Shown piece after piece: positions 1 through 7,705 of a stretch of 36,917 nucleotides of DNA; the stretch's first letter is position 1; every line of letters starts with the position of its first letter. The notes below the pieces were generated by a model that worked only from the letters and a program-made list of their open reading frames with translations, was not told where the DNA came from and did no database searches. Made by a program: the position numbers and the translations under genes. Origin of the DNA: Clostridia bacterium (lineage in GTDB: Bacteria > Bacillota > Clostridia > Christensenellales > UBA3700); the NCBI GenBank assembly GCA_029061605.1, contig JAIDRT010000006.1, positions 1 to 36,917 of the forward strand. The letters are read 5' to 3'.

Positions 1-111
1 AAAAAAATCTATTAAAATTTAATTTTTTTATTGAGACAAAAACACGATATTAATTGAATATGACAATTTTTTACAATTGACATATTTTATTAGAAAATCG
101 TCAATTATTAT

Positions 112-140
112 TTGATTATCTTAAAATTATGTAGTATAAT
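112..140 (+). promoter_or_regulatory. Sigma-A promoter of the GtrA-like gene
   Basis: TTGATT at 112-117 and TATAAT at 135-140 are separated by exactly 17 bp. They lie about 40 bp upstream of the ATG at 182, which also has a purine-rich ribosome binding site (AGGTGGAG) at 172-179. The rest of 1-181 is AT-rich and shows nothing else I can name. Confidence 0.65.
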
Positions 141-181
141 AGAAACACTTATAAAATATATAATTTTAGGAAGGTGGAGAA

Positions 182-1846
182 ATGGAAGACAAAACATTAA
201 ATCAAGACCTTGAAAACTCTAAGGTCGAAACTGGCAATACTCCTGACGAAACTCCAAAAAAGAAGAAGGGTATCAAAGGATTTTTGCAGCTGATAGTCTT
301 TATTATTTTGAGCATGGCTGGATTTATTGTTCAAGTAATTATTGAGCAACTCAAGAATTTAAATATTGTTCAGGATTTCGACAAGTCGCATAGTTTTGAA
401 ATGTTTAACATAACTTATCTGCTTGGTTCGTTTATTGTGACGATGATAGCTATATTCGTATGCAAAGTTATCAATTTTATTTTGCATAGAAAAGTTTTGT
501 TCAAGCCTAGACATAATCTTGCGTTTGGCATTGTTATGTACATAATTTTCAGCGTGCTTTTGTGGCTTGGTTCTGTTAGCATTCAACAGCCTGTTGCCAA
601 TGCACTTAACGACGCTTTGATGAACAGTAGCGGTTGGGTCAACTTTATTGACGGCAAGACATGTTATAGACTAATAGATAATAAGTTTGTTAAAGGAACA
701 ATTGTAGCAGAATATTTTACTAAGGGAATGACTGACTTCCTCGCTACTATGGTATATTCTACGGCTGACCTTATCATTATGTTCTTTGCAGAGAAGTTCT
801 TGATTATGAACGACAAACTCTTTAAGAAGAAAGGTCAAGAGCAAGTTGCTGTTGCAGAAGGTGTTGCAAACGTTGAGGAAAAAGCAGTTGCCGCTGACAG
901 CGCAGTTCAAGAAGATACTCAAGCAGTTGCTGAAGAGGCTAAGCCTGTTGAAGAAACTTTTGCTCAAGACGCATTCGTTGCTCAAGAGAGCATAGAAGAG
1001 ATTGCTGAAGAGAAAGTGGAAGAGCAAGTAATCGAAGAAGCAATTCAAGAAGAGCCGGCTCCTGTCGTAGAAGAGGTCGTTGAAGTAGCCCAAGAGACTC
1101 AAGCAGTCGAAGAGCCTGCACAGGAAGAGGAGCAAGTCGTTGAAATCGTAGAAGAAGTAATCGAAGAGCAAGCACAAGAAGTTGCTCAAGACGTCGAAGA
1201 AGTTGAGGCTGAGGCTGTTGCTGAAGTCGTAGAGGAAGTAGAAGAGGTTGAAGAAGTACAGCCTGAGACAGTTGAAGAGCCTGTAGTCGAAGAGAAGAAG
1301 GCTCCTGCAAAGAAGACCGCAACCAAGACTAGCGCCGCAAAGAAAACTACTGCTGCAGCGAAAAAGACGACTACTGCCGCGAAGAAACCTGCTGCGACGA
1401 AGTCAACCGCTAGTAAGACGGCTGCGACAAAGAAGGCTTCCACGGCAAGCAAGACTACGGCGGCTAAGAAGACAACTGCCGCTAAGCCAGCAACTAAGGC
1501 TACGGCAAGCAAGTCGACCGCAAAGACAACAACGGCTAAGACCGCAACTGCTGCGAAGAAGCCTGCTACAAAGGCTGCGGTAACCAAGACTACTGCCGCT
1601 AAGAAACCTACGGCAACTAAGTCGACGGCAACTAAGACAACCGCAACCGCCGCTAAGAAGCCTGCTGCAAAGACTGCAACCACGGCAAGTAAGGCTACCG
1701 CTGCTAAGAAGACGACCGCCGCTAAGCCTGCAACTAAGGCTACAGCAAGCAAGTCGACAACTAAGACGGCTAGCACGGCTAAGAAACCTGCGGCAAAGGC
1801 TACAGCAAGCAAGACTACTGCCGCAAAGAAGACAACTAAGAAATAA
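182..1846 (+). CDS. GtrA-like membrane protein with acidic linker and Lys/Ala/Thr-rich tail
   Basis: This 554-residue protein has three parts. Residues 33-210 hold about four hydrophobic segments (roughly 35-57, 76-101, 112-135, 184-208). The motif NFILHRKVLF after the second segment resembles the NFLLNRxWxF signature of GtrA-family proteins, which help move lipid-linked sugars across the membrane. Residues 220-370 are strongly acidic (Glu/Val/Ala/Gln). The last 180 or so residues are almost only Lys, Ala, Thr and Ser, with repeated AAKKTTA-type units like histone H1 or AlgP tails. A tail like this is expected to sit in the cytoplasm and could bind nucleic acid or acidic polymers; that is inference. 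The GtrA assignment is tentative because the glycine-rich helices of classic GtrA are weak. A bidirectional terminator follows the stop. The ATG is supported by the promoter and ribosome binding site upstream. Confidence 0.6.
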   Translation: MEDKTLNQDLENSKVETGNTPDETPKKKKGIKGFLQLIVFIILSMAGFIVQVIIEQLKNLNIVQDFDKSHSFEMFNITYLLGSFIVTMIAIFVCKVINFILHRKVLFKPRHNLAFGIVMYIIFSVLLWLGSVSIQQPVANALNDALMNSSGWVNFIDGKTCYRLIDNKFVKGTIVAEYFTKGMTDFLATMVYSTADLIIMFFAEKFLIMNDKLFKKKGQEQVAVAEGVANVEEKAVAADSAVQEDTQAVAEEAKPVEETFAQDAFVAQESIEEIAEEKVEEQVIEEAIQEEPAPVVEEVVEVAQETQAVEEPAQEEEQVVEIVEEVIEEQAQEVAQDVEEVEAEAVAEVVEEVEEVEEVQPETVEEPVVEEKKAPAKKTATKTSAAKKTTAAAKKTTTAAKKPAATKSTASKTAATKKASTASKTTAAKKTTAAKPATKATASKSTAKTTTAKTATAAKKPATKAAVTKTTAAKKPTATKSTATKTTATAAKKPAAKTATTASKATAAKKTTAAKPATKATASKSTTKTASTAKKPAAKATASKTTAAKKTTKK

Positions 1847-1862
1847 TCTGTTGTTGAACAAC

Positions 1863-1894
1863 AAAAATGCGTCACTTCAAAGTGACGCATTTTT
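1863..1894. terminator. Bidirectional terminator between convergent genes
   Basis: A perfect inverted repeat (AAAAATGCGTCACTT, then CA, then its complement) is flanked by A on the left and T on the right. It can therefore end transcription of the gene at 182-1846 and of the convergent recombinase gene. Confidence 0.85.
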
Positions 1895-1898
1895 TATA

Positions 1899-2498
1899 TT
1901 AAAAGTCTTTGTGTAATTTGTGTAAGTGATAATAGAATGTGGATTGTTTGACGTCAAGCAGATCGAGCGCGTCGGAGAGAACGATTTTCTTTTCGTTGTA
2001 AAGTTCGGTGACTTCGACAAACATTGCCGTATACTTTTTCTTAGGTCTGCCAAAACTTATTCCGCGCTGTTTGGCTAGAGCAATGCCTTCGGCTTGTCTG
2101 GCTCGGATATTTTGTCTTTCATTTTCTGCGACGAAAGAGAGCAATTGCAAGACTATGTCAGATATAAATTTTCCCACAAGATTGTCGGCTTTGTCTCTTG
2201 TGTCAAGCAGCGGCATATCCAGCACTAATATATCGGCGCCTATGTGAGAAGTGATTTTTTTCCATTCATCTATTATGGCCTCATAGTTTCGTCCCAACCT
2301 ATCAATTGATTTTATGACGAGAAGATCTCCCGCCCTCAGTCTCTTTAGAAGGCGGGTGTATTCTTTGCGATCAAAGTTTTTGCCACTTTTTTTATCGCTA
2401 AAAATATTCTGTTTTTCAATTCCGAATTTTAAAAATTCTTCAATTTGTCTGCCAAGGTTTTGATCAGCGGCAGATACGCGTGCATAACCGTATTGCAA
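1899..2498 (-). CDS. Small serine recombinase (resolvase/invertase family)
   Basis: The 199-residue protein opens with LQYGYARVSAADQN, in which Ser9 is the expected catalytic serine of the small serine recombinases. Further family motifs follow: a DRLGRN-type segment (SIDRLGRNYEAI), FVAENERQNIRARQAEGIALAK before the DNA-binding part, GRPKKK, and a C-terminal helix-turn-helix (SDALDLLDVKQSTFYYHLHKL). Length is normal for Tn3 resolvase or DNA invertases. I chose a TTG start at 2498 because AAAAGGAGA lies 8 nt upstream and the domain begins immediately. The frame stays open upstream to another TTG at 2657, but that would add 53 residues unlike the family. It is divergent from a small XRE regulator across a perfect palindrome. 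A TTGACA (minus strand, 2755-2750) lies in that palindrome. No inverted crossover sites or transposase were found nearby, so the target is unknown. Confidence 0.85.
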   Translation of the reverse strand: MQYGYARVSAADQNLGRQIEEFLKFGIEKQNIFSDKKSGKNFDRKEYTRLLKRLRAGDLLVIKSIDRLGRNYEAIIDEWKKITSHIGADILVLDMPLLDTRDKADNLVGKFISDIVLQLLSFVAENERQNIRARQAEGIALAKQRGISFGRPKKKYTAMFVEVTELYNEKKIVLSDALDLLDVKQSTFYYHLHKLHKDF

Positions 2499-2734
2499 TT
2501 TTGTTGTCTCCTTTTCATTGGTATTGTCTTCCAAGTGGCACTTCCGTAGGGAACACGTCTCACACGACTTTTTTGGATACGCTTTAACAAGTTGTGTTCT
2601 GCTTGGCGTGTCAATGGGTATGATAAAAGAATAGCAAATATATCTTAACAAGTCCAAGATTTTTAAATATTTTAACGACTAAAAATTAAAATTCCAAAAA
2701 TTAAAAATAAAAATAGTAAAATATTAATAATGAC

Positions 2735-2776
2735 ATAGAAAATTCGATATGTCAAGTATTTTATCGAATTTTCTAT
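2735..2776. promoter_or_regulatory. Divergent operator: 14-bp perfect inverted repeat
   Basis: ATAGAAAATTCGAT at 2735-2748 is repeated as its exact reverse complement at 2763-2776, with a 14-nt spacer. The right arm runs into a TATAAT (2776-2781) for the XRE gene at 2788. On the minus strand a TTGACA lies in the spacer (2755-2750), with a weak CATTAT 17 bp on (2732-2727) facing the recombinase. The placement suits an operator bound by the adjacent XRE repressor and controlling both genes; that role is inferred from position. Confidence 0.6.
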
Positions 2777-2787
2777 ATAATAAAGGT

Positions 2788-3000
2788 ATGGAACCTAGTT
2801 TTGACGAAATTTTAAAGGAGTTTTTGCTCATCAATAATCTGACGCAAACGACTTTCGCCAATGCTATAGGCGTAAGGCAAAGTCAAGTAAGCGAGTGGCT
2901 AAGCGGTAAAGCCAAACCGGGGTACGACACGTTGAGACGTATCTCGTTGGCGTTTAACGTTTCTGCCGACTATTTCTTGGGAATAAAGGAAAATTTTTAA
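2788..3000 (+). CDS. Small XRE/Cro-C1-type transcriptional regulator
   Basis: The protein is 70 residues from the ATG at 2788 and is essentially one lambda-repressor-like helix-turn-helix (LTQTTFANAIGVRQSQVSEW, then GKAKPGYDTLRRISLAFNVS and ADYFLG). Small stand-alone HTH_3 proteins of this kind usually repress their own promoter. An in-frame ATG at 2749 would add 13 residues, but those codons lie inside the palindromic operator and lack a ribosome binding site. With TATAAT at 2776-2781, transcription should begin near 2788, so the message may be leaderless or nearly so. It is divergent from the recombinase and is the first of three small XRE genes in a row, each with its own upstream region. 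No toxin partner was seen. Confidence 0.75.
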   Translation: MEPSFDEILKEFLLINNLTQTTFANAIGVRQSQVSEWLSGKAKPGYDTLRRISLAFNVSADYFLGIKENF

Positions 3001-3149
3001 TAGTTGTGTTGTATAAGTTCAACAATTGCATCATTTACCTTAGCGAAGAATTCTTCCTCAAAGCAATCTGATATTTCCAAGTCAGTGCTAAATGCTAGTT
3101 TGTCACTACAATTAAAGTAAATAATTCCATTATAGAATACTATAATATA
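2997..3149 (-). pseudogene. Possible 3' remnant of an unknown gene
   Basis: On the minus strand a frame of 50 codons runs from an in-frame TAG at 3150-3152 down to a TAA at 2997-2999. It has no ATG; the only TTG is mid-frame. The translation (…YFNCSDKLAFSTDLEI… ending …VELIQHNY) has the mixed composition of a real protein C-terminus rather than a low-complexity shadow, and it does not oppose any gene. I do not recognise the family. It could be the leftover end of a gene lost from this accessory patch, or chance. Confidence 0.25.
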
Positions 3150-3189
3150 CTAAAATGGATAGTGTTGAGTTAAATCTTCCATTATGGAA
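3124..3189 (+). promoter_or_regulatory. Two related palindromic sites upstream of an XRE gene
   Basis: TTCCATTATGGAA at 3177-3189 is a perfect 13-bp palindrome with a central T. A near copy, TTCCATTATAGAA, lies at 3125-3137 and a TATAAT follows at 3141-3146. Two matching sites directly upstream of a repressor-type gene (start 3211) suggest autoregulation. The exact promoter is uncertain because no good -35 pairs with the TATAAT. Confidence 0.5.
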
Positions 3190-3210
3190 TAAATTTAATT
3201 GAGGCGCATT

Positions 3211-3543
3211 ATGTACGGACAGAAGATTAAAGATTTAAGAACAGAAAACAATTTAAGGCAAGAAGACTTGGCGAGTATGCTCAACGTGTCGCAAAGTACA
3301 ATTGGCAAGTATGAGAATGAGCAACTGGAGCCCAATATAACTACGCTTAAAAAGTTGGCGGATATATTCCTATGTTCTATTGATTATTTAGTTGGCAGAG
3401 AATCCGAAGACGCTGTGATTGTCATTGATAGCGCTTCAATGCAAAATGAAAGGGAACTTACGCTAATAAAAACGTTTAGGAAATTGCCAACAAAAAAGCA
3501 AGAAAAGGCGCAAGGGTATATTGAAGGACTTTTAGAAGATTAA
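3211..3543 (+). CDS. XRE-family regulator with short C-terminal region
   Basis: A 110-residue protein. Residues 1-65 form an HTH_3 domain (YGQKIKDLRTENNLRQEDLASMLNVSQSTIGKYENEQLEPNITTLKKLADIF, ending SIDYLVGR). The remaining 45 residues include a helical stretch (ERELTLIKTFRKLPTKKQEKAQGYIEGLLED) typical of small phage- or element-borne repressors, where it serves for dimerisation. I chose the ATG at 3211, preceded by GAGG, over a TTG four codons upstream. Two palindromic sites lie just upstream. It is probably a self-limiting repressor; the target beyond itself cannot be seen. Confidence 0.8.
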   Translation: MYGQKIKDLRTENNLRQEDLASMLNVSQSTIGKYENEQLEPNITTLKKLADIFLCSIDYLVGRESEDAVIVIDSASMQNERELTLIKTFRKLPTKKQEKAQGYIEGLLED

Positions 3544-3619
3544 AGTTGATAATATTTATTGAGTTAAGATAGATTATATTAATTTAAAAATTTTAGCGCT
3601 TTGATTAGAAGATGATATT

Positions 3620-3817
3620 ATGTTTGGAGAAAGATTAAAAGAATTAGCAATAGAGAGAAATTTAACTCAAAAGCAAATTGCGCTGATGTTGAACGTTTCG
3701 CAAAAAGCAGTCAGCAAGTGGATAAGAAATCAATCCGAGCCTACGGAGACGAACATCCGCAATGCGGCGATTGCTTTTGACGTATCAACAGATTTTCTTT
3801 TAGGTCTTGAAGATTGA
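3620..3817 (+). CDS. Small XRE-type regulator, single HTH domain
   Basis: This 65-residue protein is a bare helix-turn-helix domain: MFGERLKELAIERNLTQKQIA, then LNVSQKAVSKW as the recognition helix region, and FDVSTDFLLGLED at the end. It aligns by eye with the other two small XRE genes upstream (same LAxxFxVSxDxLLG ending), so the three may be paralogues. It faces a convergent PH-domain gene whose stop lies 3 bp away. The ribosome binding site is poor (AGAAGATG), so expression may be low. Confidence 0.75.
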   Translation: MFGERLKELAIERNLTQKQIALMLNVSQKAVSKWIRNQSEPTETNIRNAAIAFDVSTDFLLGLED

Positions 3818-3820
3818 GAA

Positions 3821-4642
3821 TTAAAATTCGTCTTTTTTGTTTATCGTGTCCATAATATTGTCAAGATATTCGTCTTCCTCAGTCTTGTCTGCTTTGGCAG
3901 GCATTTTCTTTGAAGTAAATCTGCCTTTAGGAACAGAGGAGACTTCTTCAAAATCGTTGAGATAAGGCTCGTCGTAAGTGTATTCGTCGCTGTCGTCATA
4001 ATACCCTTCGTCATTATGATAATTTCCACTGACATAACCGTATTCGTCATTCTCGTGGTATTCTTCGTATTCATAATCTTTTTTATGTCTTGCGAATTGT
4101 TTTTTACGCTCTATCGCAAATTCTTCTAAAAATTTTTGAAGTTTGTTGCCTACGGCGTAGGGATTGTCTATATCCAACAATTCAACGCTCTTTTGCCCTG
4201 ACAGAGTTATATCTCCCACTTTAAACAGTCTGTCAATAAATCCTACTTTGACAGATACTTGATTGAGATCTATATAATGATAACTCTTTAATATTCCTCC
4301 TTCGCGGACTATTACTCTTTGGTTTGTCAGTGCGTATTCTATCAATTTATGCTTTCTGATTGCGGAAAGTATGCTGTGTATCCACAGCCATACTGGCAAA
4401 AGATGAAATGCAAAGAACACTATCATAAAAATTAGCATACTTTTTGGCACGTTGGCTCTTACAATCATAGAAATTGCAAAACCGTCAAAACATAGCCATA
4501 ATAACGCAATGGGCAACAGTTGAACGCTTTTTGAGAGTATGAACGACGCTTTTTGCGGTGCGCCTTGCCAAAGCAACTCTTCATCTTCCTTTATCTCCAT
4601 AGAGATGTCTTTATCAAATGACGTAATAGAACTTTTTGCCAT
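3821..4642 (-). CDS. Bacterial PH (bPH2/YdbT-like) domain membrane protein
   Basis: A 273-residue protein. Residues 20-30 hold the ELLWQGAPQ motif seen at the start of many bacterial PH-domain membrane proteins. Two transmembrane segments follow (about 38-62 and 68-92), then a bPH2 segment (YALTNQRVIVREGGILKSYHYIDLNQVSV, ending VGDITLSG). After residue 180 the chain is hydrophilic and disordered, rich in Tyr, Asp and Glu (EYEEYHENDEYGYV type), with a short Lys-rich patch near the end. Function in this family is poorly defined; related proteins are linked to membrane stress and lipid binding. The gene is alone, divergent from the D-alanine pair. Confidence 0.75.
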   Translation of the reverse strand: MAKSSITSFDKDISMEIKEDEELLWQGAPQKASFILSKSVQLLPIALLWLCFDGFAISMIVRANVPKSMLIFMIVFFAFHLLPVWLWIHSILSAIRKHKLIEYALTNQRVIVREGGILKSYHYIDLNQVSVKVGFIDRLFKVGDITLSGQKSVELLDIDNPYAVGNKLQKFLEEFAIERKKQFARHKKDYEYEEYHENDEYGYVSGNYHNDEGYYDDSDEYTYDEPYLNDFEEVSSVPKGRFTSKKMPAKADKTEEDEYLDNIMDTINKKDEF

Positions 4643-4811
4643 TGTTTAGCCTCTTTAACTTTGATATTTTTTATTATAACAATACAAAATATTTTCGTCA
4701 ATGAAAAATTATGATTTAAATGCGGTCGTTACGGCTATTGCGAATCTTGAGTGTCATAATGCGATAGCAAATTTATATAATAGAATAGGCAATATATAAA
4801 AGAGGCGAATT

Positions 4812-5651
4812 ATGAAGACTTTGGGATATTACAACGGCAAGTACGGCGAAATAGAGGATATGCTAATACCTATGTCAGACAGAGTATGCAGTTTTGGAGA
4901 CGGAGTATATGACGTGACGTATGCTAGAAATCACAAGATATTTACGCTTGACGAACATATTGACAGATTTTTTGCAAGCGCACAACTCCTTGACATACGC
5001 ATACCGCACGACAAGGCGGGTATGAAATATCTTTTGCAAGAAATGGTCAACAAATGCGATGACGGCAATCTTGTGATATGCTGGCAAGCCACACGCGGAA
5101 CGGCTATTCGCAGTCATACTTATCCCGAAGATATGCTTGCCAATATTTGGATTACCATTCGTCCTTGCGAAATAGTTGATATGACTGACAAAGTAGACCT
5201 TATTACCGTAGAGGATACGAGATTTTTGCATTGCAATATTAAGACGCTCAATCTTATTCCAAGCGTAATGGCGTCGCAAAAGGCTATGCGCGCAGGCGTA
5301 CACGAGGCGCTGTTTCATAGAGGGGAGAGAGTGACGGAGTGCGCTCACAGCAATATACATATAATCAAGGATGGCGCGCTGATAACTCCGCCTGCCGACT
5401 GTTATATATTAAAAGGCGTTGCGAGAGACAATTTGATAAAAGCCTGTCAAAATCTGGACATACTGGTGCGTATAGAGCCGTTCTATTTGCAAGACGTATT
5501 TTCCGCTGACGAGGTAATTATCACAAGTTCAGGGTCGCTTTGTCTTCAAGTGGGCAAAGTTGACGGCGTATCGGTGGGCGGCAAGGCAGAAGAGTTGATC
5601 AAAAAATTGCAGGCGTATTTGCTTGACGAGTTTATTGAGGCGACAAATTAG
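4812..5651 (+). CDS. dat: D-amino acid (D-alanine) aminotransferase
   Basis: A 279-residue fold-type IV PLP enzyme, likely making D-glutamate and pyruvate from D-alanine and 2-oxoglutarate or the reverse. Lys144 (IKTLNLIPS) is the expected PLP lysine and Glu176 (VTECAHSN) the expected cofactor-binding glutamate. Arg100 and His102 (AIRSHTYP) match the Arg-x-His pair that marks D-alanine aminotransferases against branched-chain or ADC-lyase relatives; Tyr33 is also in place. Length is normal. GAGG lies six bases before the ATG. The stop codon is directly followed by the ATG of alanine racemase, so the two are almost certainly cotranscribed, linking L-Ala, D-Ala and D-Glu supply for peptidoglycan. 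Cytoplasmic. One odd point is CAHSN in place of the usual GSSSN near Glu176. Confidence 0.88.
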   Translation: MKTLGYYNGKYGEIEDMLIPMSDRVCSFGDGVYDVTYARNHKIFTLDEHIDRFFASAQLLDIRIPHDKAGMKYLLQEMVNKCDDGNLVICWQATRGTAIRSHTYPEDMLANIWITIRPCEIVDMTDKVDLITVEDTRFLHCNIKTLNLIPSVMASQKAMRAGVHEALFHRGERVTECAHSNIHIIKDGALITPPADCYILKGVARDNLIKACQNLDILVRIEPFYLQDVFSADEVIITSSGSLCLQVGKVDGVSVGGKAEELIKKLQAYLLDEFIEATN

Positions 5652-6779
5652 ATGTTGCGAGATTTGAATAAACTGACGGATAGGACGTACGTTGAGATAG
5701 ACGTCGAGGCGCTACGGCATAATATCTGCATTGCAAGAGACAAAGTGGGAAATGACGTCAAGATTATGTGCCTTGTCAAAGCCAACGCCTACGGACACGG
5801 CGCAGTAGCGGTGGCAAAGTATTGCCAAGACTTGCTAGATTATTTTGGAGTGGCGACAATTGACGAGGGAATGCAACTGCGGCAAAACGGAGTGGACTTG
5901 CCGATACTAATTGTGGGCGATATTGCAAAGAGCAGGTATGAGGACGCAATTGATTTTGACATTGACATTACGGCGCACTCGTTGGAATGCGCAACTTCGC
6001 TCAATGAATTTTGCAAGTCTGTCGGCAAGCGCGCAAAAGTACATATCGCTATAGACACCGGTATGGGGCGAATAGGCTTTTTGCCTGAAGAAATAGATCA
6101 AGCCGTCGAAGTTTGCAGTCTTGATAATTTAGAGATAAAGGGTGTTTTTACGCATTTTGCAAAAGCCGACGAAATCGACAAGTCGTATACTTATATGCAA
6201 AAGAGAAAGTTTGACGAATTTGTCAAGAGCATTAAAAGAAAAGGCGCAGACGTCGGTTTGCGCCACGTTGCCAACAGCGCAAGCATTTTGGACGTTGGGT
6301 ATTGCAATTGCAATATGGTGCGTATGGGGGTGATGACTTACGGACTTAGTCCGTCGCCTGTCGTCAACGGCAAAAGTTTGCGTCCGGCAATGAGTTGGCA
6401 TTCGCATATCGTTCATATCAAAAGTCTTCCCAAAGGCAGATATGTGAGTTATGGCGGAGACTACGTTACCCAAGACGAAACGCGTGTCGCAACAGTTGCA
6501 GTGGGGTATGGCGACGGTTATCCCAGAGTGCTGTCAGGCAGAAGTAGCGTGCTCGTCAACGGACAAAGAGCGCCTGTGATAGGTCGCATTTGTATGGATC
6601 AGATGATGATAGACGTCACTCATATAGAGGACGCAAAAGTGGGAGATATCGTCACGCTTATGGGACGGCAGGGAAGTCAAACAATATCCGCAGAGGAATT
6701 GGCAGGGCTTGCGGGGACTATAAATTATGAGATAGTCTGCGGGGTTGCGCAGAGAGTGCCAAGAGTATATAAGATTTGA
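5652..6779 (+). CDS. alr: Alanine racemase
   Basis: A 375-residue PLP enzyme that interconverts L- and D-alanine for cell-wall synthesis. Lys43 in VKANAYGHG is the PLP lysine. Tyr267 in VSYGGDY is the second catalytic base. Other family motifs are RIGFLPEE, HVANSAS, VAVGYGDGYPR and GRICMDQMMIDVT. Length fits a canonical cytoplasmic Alr. The ATG directly abuts the stop of the D-amino acid aminotransferase; the last codons of that gene hold a GAGG that can serve as its ribosome binding site. The gene ends 1 bp before the stop of the convergent LysR gene. Having dat and alr as one unit means both D-Glu and D-Ala can be made from one cassette. Confidence 0.95.
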   Translation: MLRDLNKLTDRTYVEIDVEALRHNICIARDKVGNDVKIMCLVKANAYGHGAVAVAKYCQDLLDYFGVATIDEGMQLRQNGVDLPILIVGDIAKSRYEDAIDFDIDITAHSLECATSLNEFCKSVGKRAKVHIAIDTGMGRIGFLPEEIDQAVEVCSLDNLEIKGVFTHFAKADEIDKSYTYMQKRKFDEFVKSIKRKGADVGLRHVANSASILDVGYCNCNMVRMGVMTYGLSPSPVVNGKSLRPAMSWHSHIVHIKSLPKGRYVSYGGDYVTQDETRVATVAVGYGDGYPRVLSGRSSVLVNGQRAPVIGRICMDQMMIDVTHIEDAKVGDIVTLMGRQGSQTISAEELAGLAGTINYEIVCGVAQRVPRVYKI

Positions 6780-6780
6780 A

Positions 6781-7656
6781 TTATAAGATTTCTTGCAAAC
6801 AATTCAAGAAAATTTCAGCGCATTTTGGGAATACCTGATATTTTTTCCAAGCGATGTCAAGATGAGATTCCAATTTTGGGTACAGCGGTCTAAAACAAAG
6901 ATTGCTGTCGCCGCTTGTGTTTATCAGCCTGTCCAAGCCAATTGCATATCCTACGCCTTCTTCCACCAGTATAGAGGCATTGTATAAAAGATTGTAAGTT
7001 GCTACGATATTGAGTTCTGATGCGCTTTTGCGAAACCAATCGGAGATTATGCTTTTGCCCAAAGAGTGTTTGGAGCGTATCAGCGGTTTGTCCCACAAAT
7101 CTTCAGGCGTGACGTATTGCTTTTGCGCAAGCGGACTGTCTTTTCGCATAAGCGCGCCCCAAGTGTCTTTAAGGGGCAGACGGATATAATCGTATTTAGA
7201 AAGGTCTGCAGGCTCAATAAAGATTCCAAAGTCTATGAGACCTTTGTCCAACTTTTCCGAGACGGCTATCATATCTCCGCTAAACAAGTGAAAGTGCACT
7301 TTAGGATATTGCTGTTGCATTGTTTTTGCAGTTTTTGCAATAAGGCTCATCACGTGGCTTTCTCCGCCGCCTATATAAATATCGCCGCTTATATCTGTGA
7401 TTGGGGAACTGAGATCTTTTTCGGTTTTGTTGTATAATTCTATTATTTCTTCAGCGCGCTTGCGGAGCAATTGACCTGTTTCCGTCAGCGTTATTTTTCT
7501 ACTTCCGCGAATGAATAGTTGCTGTCCTATTTCTTTTTCGAGATTTTGCATCTGTCGGGACAAATTGGGTTGTGTTACGTATAGTGATTCTGCCGCTTTA
7601 GATATACTTTCTTCTTTCACGACAGCCAAAAAATATTTCAATTCTCTCAATTCCAT
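6781..7656 (-). CDS. LysR-family transcriptional regulator
   Basis: A 291-residue protein with an N-terminal winged helix (MELRELKYFLAVVKEESISKAAESLYVTQPNLSRQMQNLEKEIG) and a periplasmic-binding-like effector domain from about residue 90. It is divergent from the sugar acetyltransferase, alcohol dehydrogenase and flavodoxin-AKR operon, and a 17-bp palindrome typical of LysR sites lies between them. This layout is the usual sign that it controls that operon and itself. The effector is unknown; the target genes suggest a carbonyl or redox signal, which is inference. GGCGGTGG precedes the ATG. Confidence 0.9.
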   Translation of the reverse strand: MELRELKYFLAVVKEESISKAAESLYVTQPNLSRQMQNLEKEIGQQLFIRGSRKITLTETGQLLRKRAEEIIELYNKTEKDLSSPITDISGDIYIGGGESHVMSLIAKTAKTMQQQYPKVHFHLFSGDMIAVSEKLDKGLIDFGIFIEPADLSKYDYIRLPLKDTWGALMRKDSPLAQKQYVTPEDLWDKPLIRSKHSLGKSIISDWFRKSASELNIVATYNLLYNASILVEEGVGYAIGLDRLINTSGDSNLCFRPLYPKLESHLDIAWKKYQVFPKCAEIFLNCLQEIL

Positions 7657-7705
7657 AATCCACCGCCTTTTTATACATTATATCAAATCAATCTATGCGT
7701 GTCAA

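Noticed and set aside
671..1890. Several long minus-strand frames opposite the first gene (Leu/Ala/Val-rich)
   Set aside because: They are the antisense of the repetitive Glu- and Lys/Ala/Thr-coding part of the plus-strand gene. Composition is low-complexity and no start signals are present.
2499..2657. 53-codon N-terminal extension of the serine recombinase
   Set aside because: The extension begins at a TTG without ribosome binding site, is unlike the family, and the TTG at 2498 has AAAAGGAGA at the right distance just before the conserved domain.
3841..4074. Small Thr-rich minus-strand frame inside the PH-domain gene
   Set aside because: It is a shifted-frame shadow of the Tyr/Asp/Glu-rich tail of that gene and has no signal of its own.
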